Positions 1 through 4,984 of a stretch of DNA of 5,380 bases are shown here, piece by piece. Below the pieces are notes generated by a model. The model saw nothing but the letters and a program-made list of their open reading frames with translations. It did not search any database and was not told where the DNA came from. This stretch comes from Candidatus Bathyarchaeota archaeon (GTDB lineage: Archaea > Asgardarchaeota > Lokiarchaeia > Sigyniarchaeales > Sigyniarchaeaceae): assembly GCA_014729935.1 (NCBI GenBank), contig WJJB01000164.1:1-5380 (forward strand), given 5' to 3'. A program made the position numbers and the translations under genes. The first letter of the stretch is position 1. Every line of letters begins with the position of its first letter.

Positions 1-2
1 AT

Positions 3-104
3 GATTTCTTCAGGAAAGGTAAAGATTTTGCCATGCTCGACGTGGTGGACAGGATTTTCACTTACGAGACCACCATCTGGTTAGACGTTAAACCTGTTGC
101 TTGA
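3..104 (+). CDS. C-terminal end of an unidentified protein (5' truncated by window edge)
   Basis: The frame starting at base 3 is open from the window edge and ends at TGA 102-104, giving about 33 residues. They read as real protein: DFFRKGKDFAMLDVVDRI, then an aromatic-rich strand ending YETTIWLDVKPVA. The mix of charged helix and beta-like tail, and the hairpin directly after the stop, support a true gene end. The other two plus frames hit stops in the same stretch. I do not recognise the family from so short a tail and assign no function. The gene converges on the minus-strand ORF at 120-284. Confidence 0.5.
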   Translation, partial: DFFRKGKDFAMLDVVDRIFTYETTIWLDVKPVA

Positions 105-105
105 T

Positions 106-127
106 AATCTTGATATGCATCAAGATT
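106..127. terminator. Perfect hairpin between convergent ORFs (possible bidirectional terminator)
   Basis: AATCTTGAT (106-114) pairs perfectly with ATCAAGATT (119-127), a 9-bp stem with an ATGC loop. It starts one base after the plus-strand stop (102-104) and contains the stop of the minus-strand ORF (120-122). The position suits a shared terminator. There is no following T-run on either strand, so a classical intrinsic terminator is not shown. It could also be an RNA-end stabiliser. Confidence 0.35.
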
Positions 128-284
128 CATGATCAGTTACGAATATGTCCCTGTATTTTGCTTTTACTTTATCAAGTAAAGTTTTCCTCTCGTTGTCGTC
201 CATGTTGCTAAGTTTTTCCCGTATTTCATGGATTTCCTTTAGGGATTGCTCTTCCTTTACGACACTAACTCCTCGGGTGTGCAT
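120..284 (-). CDS. Small hypothetical protein, 54 residues, helical and charged
   Basis: ATG at 284-282 and TGA at 122-120 give a 54-residue product beginning MHTRGVSVVKEEQSLKEIHE. The body is rich in Glu, Lys and Leu with helix-like spacing (EIREKLSNMDD, then TLLDKVKAKYRDIF). No Cys cluster, signal peptide or membrane segment is seen, and there is no clear Shine-Dalgarno. It lies downstream of the toxin-antitoxin pair on the same strand. Its N-terminal codons overlap the end of another short open stretch (257-355) in a different frame, so it may be the C-terminal half of one frameshifted protein rather than an independent gene. Family not recognised. Confidence 0.4.
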   Translation of the reverse strand: MHTRGVSVVKEEQSLKEIHEIREKLSNMDDNERKTLLDKVKAKYRDIFVTDHES

Positions 285-355
285 ATTATCACGCCATTCT
301 CGTTTAATCTTGAATTAATTACTATCACGTCGAATTTCGTTTTCTCTGAAATGAT
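257..355 (-). pseudogene. Open stretch directly after the toxin stop, probable remnant of a frameshifted gene
   Basis: The toxin reading frame stays open for 32 codons after its TGA (358-356), ending at TAA 259-257. The product contains EKTKFDVIVINSRLNENGV followed by IICTPEELVS, which looks like a beta-strand plus helix-cap segment of a real protein. It has no ATG; the only likely start is an internal GTG. Its end overlaps the 54-residue ORF at 120-284 in another frame. The simplest reading is one ancestral gene of about 85 codons broken by a frameshift near 260-284. The alternative is a readthrough tail of the toxin. Function unknown. Confidence 0.3.
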
Positions 356-711
356 TCATGAAATCCGTTCAAGGTTGTAATTACCAGGCGTCAATAGAAT
401 GGTTCCAGGTTCTTTTAGATCCTTTATACATGATTCAAGATTGTTTTCGATTAATTCAAGGATATTTTCAGGAATTGATGGGTGTACTTTCACGTAAATG
501 ATTCGTGCTTGTTCTTGGATGTTCTTCTTGAGATCAAGGAAATCTGAATCAACCGTGATGAGAATTGCATTCTTATCGATGGCAAGGTTTGCAACGGCAC
601 CGTTTCGTAATTGGCGCTGGTTCAAATCTTGCAAAGTTAATACTTCATGCCCCTGTTCCGTAAATAGTTCTTGATGAGAAAAGGAACCCCCTCATCTAGC
701 AAGAAAATCAA
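356..711 (-). pseudogene. DUF5615 PIN-like toxin gene with a one-base frameshift
   Basis: This is the toxin partner of the upstream DUF433 antitoxin, in the VapC45-like group of PIN-fold nucleases expected to cleave RNA. The gene most likely starts at TTG 711-709, overlapping the antitoxin stop as TTGA with a GGAGAG motif upstream. The first frame gives IFLLDEGVPF, the typical DUF5615 N-terminus with an acidic LLDE site, then goes off frame and stops at about 640. The second frame continues as SHQELFTEQGHEVLTL, then ILITVDSDFLDL, the second acidic motif, and ends at TGA 358-356. Adding one T to the TTTT run at 682-679 (coding strand) joins the two into about 118 residues, normal for the family. 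As sequenced, no single frame contains both acidic motifs, so the gene is inactive unless ribosomes slip or the base is a sequencing error. Confidence 0.75.
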
Positions 712-977
712 GTTTGCATGCTCTCCTGCTCCAGGTATTTTTTTAGGTCTACTTCCTTCAAGCTCCTTTGCAGATATTCACCCAATTCTAGAACTTGAAG
801 GATTACCTCATTGGAAAGTGTTGGATATTGTTCCTTGATTTGCGCGATCGAGTATCCGTTACCAGCCATGTCAAATATGATCGACACTGGAATCCTGGTG
901 CCCCTAACCACGGGTTTTCCACCGAGAATTTCAGGATGTGTCTCGATCACGTGTGTAGTAGACTGATTAGATGCCAT
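708..977 (-). CDS. DUF433 family antitoxin (VapB45-like), 89 residues
   Basis: An intact DUF433 protein, the usual antitoxin and autorepressor encoded just upstream of DUF5615 toxins. The family signature is clear: HPEILGGKPVVRGTRIPV at about residues 14-31, then GYSIAQIKEQYPTLSNEVI at 41-59, and a Leu-rich helix LELGEYLQRSL at 63-73. The fold in this family is helix-turn-helix-like, so it probably binds the operon promoter as well as the toxin. Start ATG 977-975 is preceded by AAGG four bases away and by an AT-rich box at a distance that would allow a near-leaderless transcript. The 3' end overlaps the toxin start (TTGA), so the two are translationally coupled. The antitoxin appears intact while the toxin frame is broken. 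Confidence 0.88.
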   Translation of the reverse strand: MASNQSTTHVIETHPEILGGKPVVRGTRIPVSIIFDMAGNGYSIAQIKEQYPTLSNEVILQVLELGEYLQRSLKEVDLKKYLEQESMQT

Positions 978-993
978 AGCCTTGTCCTGTAAT

Positions 994-1006
994 GTATTTA
1001 TTAATT
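994..1006 (-). promoter_or_regulatory. Putative TATA box for the DUF433/DUF5615 operon
   Basis: The minus strand reads AATTAATAAATAC here, an archaeal TATA-like element ending 17 bases before the antitoxin ATG. Initiation about 22-25 bases downstream of its centre would fall on or next to the start codon, giving a leaderless or very short leader. No clear BRE is seen. If the host were bacterial, the same AT-rich stretch could act as a -10 region. Confidence 0.35.
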
Positions 1007-1136
1007 AATGAGACTCAAGAATAGCTAGGAAATACGAGTAAATATGTTTGTCGCTCACCTTTATCCCCCTTTCAACCAATCATTTTTTCATTCCAAAGAA
1101 GAGTTTGACAAGATCGAATTGATCAATGAAATCTTG

Positions 1137-1194
1137 CTAGGTTTTGCCACCAAAAAGTTGTTTTTCTAGGTTTTGCCAACCAAAAGTTGTTTTT
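1137..1194 (+). repeat. Tandem 29-bp direct repeat, two copies
   Basis: Copy 1 (1137-1165) and copy 2 (1166-1194) abut exactly and differ at two positions. Each begins CTAGGTTTTGCCA and ends AAAGTTGTTTTT. Related fragments follow: GTTGTTTTTC near 1228-1237, and TGCCAAGTAAAAGTTGTT at 1271-1288, which matches copy 2 except at two bases. No unique spacers separate the two full copies. The pattern resembles the multiple transposase-binding repeats found at ends of IS21- and Mu-type elements, but no transposase is visible. Confidence 0.75.
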
Positions 1195-1236
1195 TCACCC
1201 GACATTTGGTTTCGTGTCGATGAAATGTTGTTTTTC

Positions 1237-1260
1237 CGGGGCAGGAGAAGACCCCGTTTT
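1237..1260 (+). terminator. Weak intrinsic-terminator-like hairpin
   Basis: CGGGG (1237-1241) pairs with CCCCG (1252-1256) around a 10-base loop and is followed by TTTT (1257-1260). The stem is only 5 bp and no plus-strand gene lies directly upstream, so this may be chance or part of the surrounding repeat element. Confidence 0.2.
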
Positions 1261-1292
1261 CATAGAAATGTGCCAAGTAAAAGTTGTTCAAA

Positions 1293-1450
1293 CAGGAATA
1301 GTTAATGGTGAAACTCTGGCGATATCCACTCGAAATCACGGAACTTATTGGTGAAACTCGAGGAAGATATCACTGAAACTTCTTTACATTCCGGAAGTTA
1401 TTGCTGAAACTTTTATACAGGTTGGGAAGATAAGGGTGAAACTTCTTTAC
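1293..1450 (+). repeat. Degenerate direct repeats with TGAAACT core
   Basis: Five [GAC][GC]TGAAACT cores start at 1307, 1350, 1372, 1403 and 1435. They fall into larger units: 1339-1387 and 1392-1450 both begin CGGAA[CG]TTATTG[GC]TGAAACT, contain GGAAGATA, and end in an identical 14-mer TGAAACTTCTTTAC (1374-1387 and 1437-1450, 63 bases apart). A third, weaker unit starts near 1294 (GGAATAGTTAATGGTGAAACT). Unit lengths differ because of an internal indel of about 10 bases. These could be protein-binding sites at the end of a mobile element or a regulatory cluster. Confidence 0.65.
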
Positions 1451-1502
1451 CAAATCATTAGATATTCTCCACATTGATTATTTTTAGTTTATGATTCAAT
1501 AT

Positions 1503-1970
1503 TCAAGTTATTTCTAATAAGGCGAGGTGGATCATTATATTTGTGTTTGTGATTGCTTCCATTTTTTCAATTGGATTGTGCAACTTAACATTATAGCCCC
1601 TCTCTTTTAATGTGTCTGTCCGCTTTTTGATCTTTTTTCCCCTGCGGCTTATAACAAGAGGATCATCCTTTTTCACGGGTTTGTGCTTGATTCCAAATTC
1701 TTTTTTCAAATATTTTGGAATATCTCCAGAACAATACATGTTCTCGTATTTTGTATTTTCATTCACCTCATCTTTTTCAGTTTCGTTTAAATTATCCGTG
1801 AGAATCGCAAACAAAAAGAATTTATGTACATCTACGCTAAAGGGGTCGATTCCAAGAAACCCTCTGTTTTTAAATCCCTTTAACTGTAACTCACTGAAGG
1901 GAACACTTAATTTTAGAAGATCTTGAGGGATTGCATCCTTAATACCGCTTTTGAGGCTAAAAGTATTACT
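1503..1970 (-). pseudogene. Unidentified AT-rich reading frame, 5' end missing
   Basis: A minus-strand frame of about 150 codons ends at stop 1505-1503. The convincing protein part runs from about SLKSGIKDAIPQDLLKLS through FKNRGFLGIDPFSVDVHKFF, an acidic stretch (ETEKDEVNEN), YLKKEFGIKHKPVKKDDPLV, then a basic SRRGKKIKKRTDTLKERG. No ATG occurs in this frame until the middle of the protein. Further upstream the frame runs antisense into the methyltransferase fragment, where its translation turns into low-quality residues, so the true N-terminus appears lost near 1970. Base composition is clearly more AT-rich than the genes to the right, suggesting a different origin. Repeats lie just beyond its 3' end. 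I do not recognise the family; it may be cargo or a remnant of a mobile element. Confidence 0.4.
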
Positions 1971-1973
1971 GAA

Positions 1974-2171
1974 TTCACCGGGATGGCCCTCCTTCTGATG
2001 GATGCAATCATGGCGATCTTGTGCATTGTGGGCTCTATCGGGCTGGGCTTGCAGGCTTTGGCGCAAGAAAAGGGATTGATAAATATGCACGGGAAGCCAT
2101 ATATTGAATACCTGAGGCGAACGGGGCGTTTCCTACCTCGGGCATCTAAGAAGGCGGGGGATTGCGATTGA
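1974..2171 (+). pseudogene. C-terminal fragment of an isoprenylcysteine methyltransferase-like (ICMT/PEMT) membrane protein
   Basis: From about 1974 the plus strand encodes a hydrophobic segment (FTGMALLLMDAIMAILCIVG), then GLGLQALAQEKGLIN, then KPYIEYLRRTGRFLPR, ending at TGA 2169-2171. This matches the end of the ICMT/phospholipid methyltransferase family, which carries a membrane helix after a P-M-Y-x-G motif, an E-E/E-K pair and a terminal Y-x-x-Y-x-x-R-T-x-R-F-x-P. The SAM-binding HP segment and all earlier helices are absent. Upstream codons of the frame (1923-1973) are only the antisense of the minus-strand fragment, so the gene is cut at about 1970. There is no trace of its 5' part to the left. 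The fragment should be inactive. Confidence 0.6.
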
Positions 2172-2267
2172 GGTTCGAGGGTAGTTCAATTTTTCTTGTA
2201 CACGGGTGAACACGACATGGATGACACGAGCTTGAAGTAGCGCTTCACGCGAGGGTAATGATATTTG

Positions 2268-2277
2268 AAAAAATACA
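2268..2277 (+). promoter_or_regulatory. Putative TATA box upstream of the TIR gene
   Basis: AAAAAATACA sits within the AT-rich run ATATTTGAAAAAATACAAAT (2261-2280), about 55 bases before the TIR start codon. Transcription would begin near 2300 and give a leader of roughly 30 bases that lacks a Shine-Dalgarno motif. Assignment rests on composition and position only. Confidence 0.3.
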
Positions 2278-2332
2278 AATGAGGTTGCTTATTCCTTGAA
2301 AGATAACGCACCATGTTGGGTTCGATGAAACA

Positions 2333-3406
2333 ATGAACAAGGTGAAACACGGGAAGGAGGGCACGGATATCCCGTTCGAGGCATATAATGGTACTGAATC
2401 ATTCATCTTCGCCAGTTATTCCCACAAGGATAAAGAAATCGTGTACCCGGAGCTATTTCGCCTGTACAATGTAGGATACAGGATATGGTATGATGAGGGG
2501 ATTATCCCGAGCGATGAATGGTTGGTGATAATCCCGGAAAAGATAGAGCAATGCGCGTTCTTTGTGGTTTTCATATCTGCGTCATCAATCCTTTCAAGAT
2601 ACGTGAAGAGGGAAATTAACCACGCTATTAAACACGATAAGCCTTTTCTCGCTGTATACCTGGAGAAAACATCCCTGCCCAAGGACTTGGATTTCCAAAT
2701 AAGCATATACCAACACATGAACCTATCAAATTCCCGAAACTGTGACCATGTTGAGATATTCGAACAGGTCCTTCCGGATAAGCTGAGGGGCAACCCGATC
2801 CCACGGGAAGTTGAACGAACGATTACGAGTCGCGAGCAATTACACGAGCTTTTCCAACCTGCCAATAAAGCAGGCAATTCAATGAATGATAACGGTGACA
2901 CCAATCTCCCTTCCAAGGCTCGAGCGATCAGGTCAATTATCCAAGAGGGAACCTTGGTGAGGGATGAGATCTCGCTTCTAATCCCACGAAGTATTCCAAC
3001 CAAGCATTTAGGAATCTTAATTCATGATTGCATATCTCCCTTCAACGTTCACTTCATTGGTTCACAGGAAACCGGCGAAAGGAACAAAGATGGCATTCCC
3101 ATGATCTTGGAACTGTGGTATGCAAGCCGGGAAGATCCGAGTGATGGAGATGATGATATCATTATTCTCATTGCAGCATATAGTCTCCACCATGGGGTCA
3201 TCAAGTTTGCCGCCCATGCACCCCGGAAGCATGATGTAGCTGGTATCTTGGCGGAAATCAAGGGGATATACAAGTACAGGATTCCAAGCGGGGAGGATAT
3301 CGTTGAATTACGCTGTCCTTATTGCGGTGCTCCTTTGGGTGACGTGGCTCCTGATGGCAAAGTATTCAGGTGCCTGAGCTGTCTCGAAGTGATCAATTTT
3401 TCATGA
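2333..3406 (+). CDS. TIR-domain protein with unknown middle domain and C-terminal zinc ribbon, 357 residues
   Basis: Residues ~23-133 form a TIR domain of the prokaryotic type: strand A FIFASYSHKDKEIVYPEL (24-41), then GYRIWYDEGIIPSDEW (48-63), CAFFVVFISASS (74-85) and VKREINHAIKHDKPFLAVYL (91-110). Glu94 sits where NAD-cleaving TIRs carry their catalytic glutamate. A linker (~135-194) leads to a domain (~195-312) I cannot assign, with GILIHDCISPFNVHFIGS, an acidic DPSDGDDD and IIILIAAYSLHHGVIKFAAH. The C-terminus is a zinc ribbon: C328-P-Y-C331 and C347-L-S-C350. ATG 2333 is the first start after an in-frame stop; no Shine-Dalgarno precedes it. TIR proteins in prokaryotes commonly act as NADase effectors in antiviral defence or as signalling scaffolds, so a defence role is inferred. 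No partner gene is adjacent: a broken gene lies upstream, a convergent transporter downstream. No signal peptide or clear membrane anchor, so cytoplasmic. Confidence 0.85.
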   Translation: MNKVKHGKEGTDIPFEAYNGTESFIFASYSHKDKEIVYPELFRLYNVGYRIWYDEGIIPSDEWLVIIPEKIEQCAFFVVFISASSILSRYVKREINHAIKHDKPFLAVYLEKTSLPKDLDFQISIYQHMNLSNSRNCDHVEIFEQVLPDKLRGNPIPREVERTITSREQLHELFQPANKAGNSMNDNGDTNLPSKARAIRSIIQEGTLVRDEISLLIPRSIPTKHLGILIHDCISPFNVHFIGSQETGERNKDGIPMILELWYASREDPSDGDDDIIILIAAYSLHHGVIKFAAHAPRKHDVAGILAEIKGIYKYRIPSGEDIVELRCPYCGAPLGDVAPDGKVFRCLSCLEVINFS

Positions 3407-3412
3407 ACGAAC

Positions 3413-3431
3413 CATCCCATTCCTTGGGATG
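3413..3431. terminator. Hairpin between convergent genes
   Basis: CATCCCA (3413-3419) pairs perfectly with TGGGATG (3425-3431) around a TTCCT loop. It fills most of the 26 bases between the TIR stop (3404-3406) and the transporter stop (3435-3433). Symmetric placement suggests a shared terminator or 3'-end structure. On the plus strand it is preceded, not followed, by a short T-run (TTTTT in 3397-3401), so a standard T-tract is absent. Confidence 0.45.
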
Positions 3432-3432
3432 C

Positions 3433-4773
3433 TCAGTACCACACCATCATGACCGCTAGGAATCCCAGGGATAATAGGAAGTGGAGGGTGGCATAGGACC
3501 CCCCTACCTTAAACAGGTATTTGTAGGTGAAGCCAGGAATATTATTTCGCTTGGCAATGGTGAGGGTCATGATATCGCAGGCAGCACCTTGGGGAAGGAA
3601 ATTACCACCAAGATTTACACCGAGCAATAACGCGGTGCTTAGCGGGACCGCCAAATTGGAGAATCCCGGTTGAAGCAACAAGCTTTCGATGATTGGGAGG
3701 AACATAAGCGTCACCGGGGCGTTGGAAATGATTGCCGACATAGCACTCGATATCATGAATATCAGCATCACTGCAAGTAATGCATTTCCCCCGGACATCG
3801 CATTGAACCCCGCCGAGACGGCTTGCAGGAATCCCACTTCAGGGCGTGAGAGAATGCCAATTAAAATAAACAAGGATGTAAAGAAGAATATGATTTCCCA
3901 TTCCACTTGCTTGATCAATGCATTGAATTGCCCTTTATTTGCCAGTAAAAGACCCATGGCACCAAGAAGTGCGGCGAGGTAAGATTCAGGCGTGATGATG
4001 ATGAATGCGAAAAAAGCGAAAGTTAAGCCCATGTTCATCTTGAAGCGCTTGGCATGTTTCTTATCGATGACCATGCTTGGCGTGAGGATGGTGAGTAAGG
4101 TGGATTGCCGTTGCTTGTCTGCAGGAACTTTATTTCTTATCATGAGCAAATCTATGGAGACCGTAGTGATGGTGAATATGATCGCGAAAAATACCCATAA
4201 ATGAGTGATATAGTATGATAAATCAAGCGAGCGGGCGGTGGATATGATGATGTTCTCGGAGCTGCTGAAAGGCGTGATCAAGGAACCCAAGTTGATGTTG
4301 ATGGTCATGCCAAGGAGATAGGGAGTTGGCTTGGTATCCAAGATACCACAAATCCGGATGATGAGTGGTGCGAAGATGATGGACACGGTCACATCGGCGA
4401 TTACCGCCGCAAAAAAGGTGGTCGTCATGCAGAACACGTAAAATAGCAAGCGAGGGTTTCCACGGGTGAGGCGGATCAGGCGGATGGCAAGATATTGGAA
4501 TATTCGCTCCCGCTCGATTATAGTCACGGTAACCTGCATGGAAAAAATATAAATCAATGCCTTGAATTCGATAAAGCCCAGGACCATCCCCTTGATATCA
4601 CCTGCAGGTTGGAGCAGCTGGACGAACAGGATGCAGGCAATGGTTGCACATGCTATGCTAATGGGAACGTAATATCGGGATAACTTCTCGATGCTGAAGG
4701 ATACGATGGAAATCAAGAAGGCTGCCATGGTTAGCACCAATAACAGCATTGTCATTGTTGCCACGGTTATCAA
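3433..4773 (-). CDS. ArsB/NhaD/SLC13-type (IT superfamily) membrane transporter, 446 residues
   Basis: A polytopic membrane protein with about 11-12 hydrophobic segments (roughly 7-27, 34-54, 60-86, 108-145, 151-178, 187-212, 246-262, 264-279, 291-309, 330-365, 376-405, 424-444). The inverted-repeat signature of the ion-transporter superfamily is visible: first half DVTVSIIFAPLIIRI (127-141) and GSLITPFSSSENIII (163-177); second half NAPVTLMFLPIIESL (351-365) and GGNFLPQGAACDIMTL (389-404), with VEWEIIFFFTSLFILIGIL (290-308) between. Members move arsenite, Na+/H+, citrate or dicarboxylates; the substrate here cannot be read from sequence, and no arsenic genes are nearby. Length is normal. The start is uncertain: TTG 4773 is the first bacterial/archaeal start in frame, but GTG 4764 and ATG 4755 or 4749 are alternatives, and none has a good Shine-Dalgarno. 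The frame stays open upstream to about 4853 without ATG, GTG or TTG. It converges on the TIR gene. Confidence 0.82.
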   Translation of the reverse strand: MITVATMTMLLLVLTMAAFLISIVSFSIEKLSRYYVPISIACATIACILFVQLLQPAGDIKGMVLGFIEFKALIYIFSMQVTVTIIERERIFQYLAIRLIRLTRGNPRLLFYVFCMTTTFFAAVIADVTVSIIFAPLIIRICGILDTKPTPYLLGMTININLGSLITPFSSSENIIISTARSLDLSYYITHLWVFFAIIFTITTVSIDLLMIRNKVPADKQRQSTLLTILTPSMVIDKKHAKRFKMNMGLTFAFFAFIIITPESYLAALLGAMGLLLANKGQFNALIKQVEWEIIFFFTSLFILIGILSRPEVGFLQAVSAGFNAMSGGNALLAVMLIFMISSAMSAIISNAPVTLMFLPIIESLLLQPGFSNLAVPLSTALLLGVNLGGNFLPQGAACDIMTLTIAKRNNIPGFTYKYLFKVGGSYATLHFLLSLGFLAVMMVWY

Positions 4774-4807
4774 CTTATCATGGGCGAGATAAACTGCGCG
4801 TTGGATT

Positions 4808-4821
4808 GCAGGATTTCCTGC
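4808..4821. promoter_or_regulatory. Short palindrome in the transporter leader (possible operator)
   Basis: GCAGGA (4808-4813) and TCCTGC (4816-4821) form a perfect inverted repeat with a 2-base centre, between the AT-rich box at 4850-4861 and the transporter start. The symmetry suits a dimeric repressor site, but at 6 bp per half it could be chance. Confidence 0.2.
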
Positions 4822-4838
4822 TTGTTTAATATTGAGAT

Positions 4839-4901
4839 CTAGTAGCAGAGATATTTAATTTGCGTGCAAAACATGGGATGCATGGTTGCTTGTTCTTCCA
4901 T
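4839..4901 (-). CDS. Possible 20-residue ORF with a strong Shine-Dalgarno
   Basis: ATG 4901-4899 to TAG 4841-4839 encodes MEEQATMHPMFCTQIKYLCY. The motif GGGAGGAAG lies five bases upstream of the ATG, the best ribosome-binding site in the window. The ORF sits between the ATP-grasp gene and the transporter on their strand, ending about 65 bases before the transporter start. It could be a leader peptide, a small protein or chance. The same frame is open further upstream (contains QAASIIIEPWEEV), so it could also be the end of a decayed gene. Confidence 0.2.
   Translation of the reverse strand: MEEQATMHPMFCTQIKYLCY
4850..4861 (-). promoter_or_regulatory. Putative TATA box for the transporter gene
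   Basis: The minus strand reads AAATTAAATATC here, an archaeal TATA-like element about 77-88 bases before TTG 4773. Initiation would fall near 4828 and leave a leader of 55-75 bases that includes the GCAGGA/TCCTGC palindrome. If the transporter has an upstream non-standard start, this box would be too close. Weak evidence. Confidence 0.25.
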
Positions 4902-4984
4902 GACTTCCTCCCACGGCTCGATGATAATGCTTGCTGCTTGCTTACCTTCTTGTCATGGCGGAGTAATAACTTGATGACACCGTG

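Larger units (their letters stand above)
978..1502. other. Gene-free stretch with repeats
   Basis: No credible coding sequence was found on either strand. The stretch holds the antitoxin promoter at its left end, a tandem 29-bp repeat (1137-1194) with weaker relatives to 1288, a weak terminator-like hairpin (1237-1260) and a second repeat family with a TGAAACT core (1293-1450). The remainder is AT-rich and featureless. Confidence 0.6.

Noticed and set aside
795..992. Plus-strand ORF over the antitoxin
   Set aside because: Antisense of the clear DUF433 gene with no family features.
1137..1450. Possible CRISPR array
   Set aside because: Full repeat copies abut with no unique spacers, units vary in length and sequence, two unrelated motif families are mixed, and no cas gene is in view.
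1612..1926. Plus-strand ORF of 104 codons (MSVRFLIFFPLRLITRG...)
   Set aside because: Phe/Ser-rich texture typical of the antisense of a Lys/Glu-rich gene; the minus-strand reading is better protein.
2186..2314. Minus-strand ORF of 42 codons starting MVRYLSRNKQ upstream of the TIR gene
   Set aside because: It lies over the presumed TIR promoter and leader, has no ribosome-binding site or promoter, and matches no family I know. The texture (FFKYHYPRVKRYF) is suggestive but not enough to call a gene.
2416..3003. 195-codon minus-strand ORF inside the TIR gene
   Set aside because: It is the antisense of the TIR and middle domain; its residues show no family features, whereas the plus strand has clear domains.
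3689..4204. Two plus-strand ORFs within the transporter region
   Set aside because: Antisense shadows of the transporter; Met- and Lys-rich residues arise from the reverse complement of hydrophobic codons.
3433..4773. Specific arsenite pump (arsB) assignment
   Set aside because: Motifs support only the wider ArsB/NhaD/SLC13 superfamily, and no arsenic-resistance genes are adjacent.
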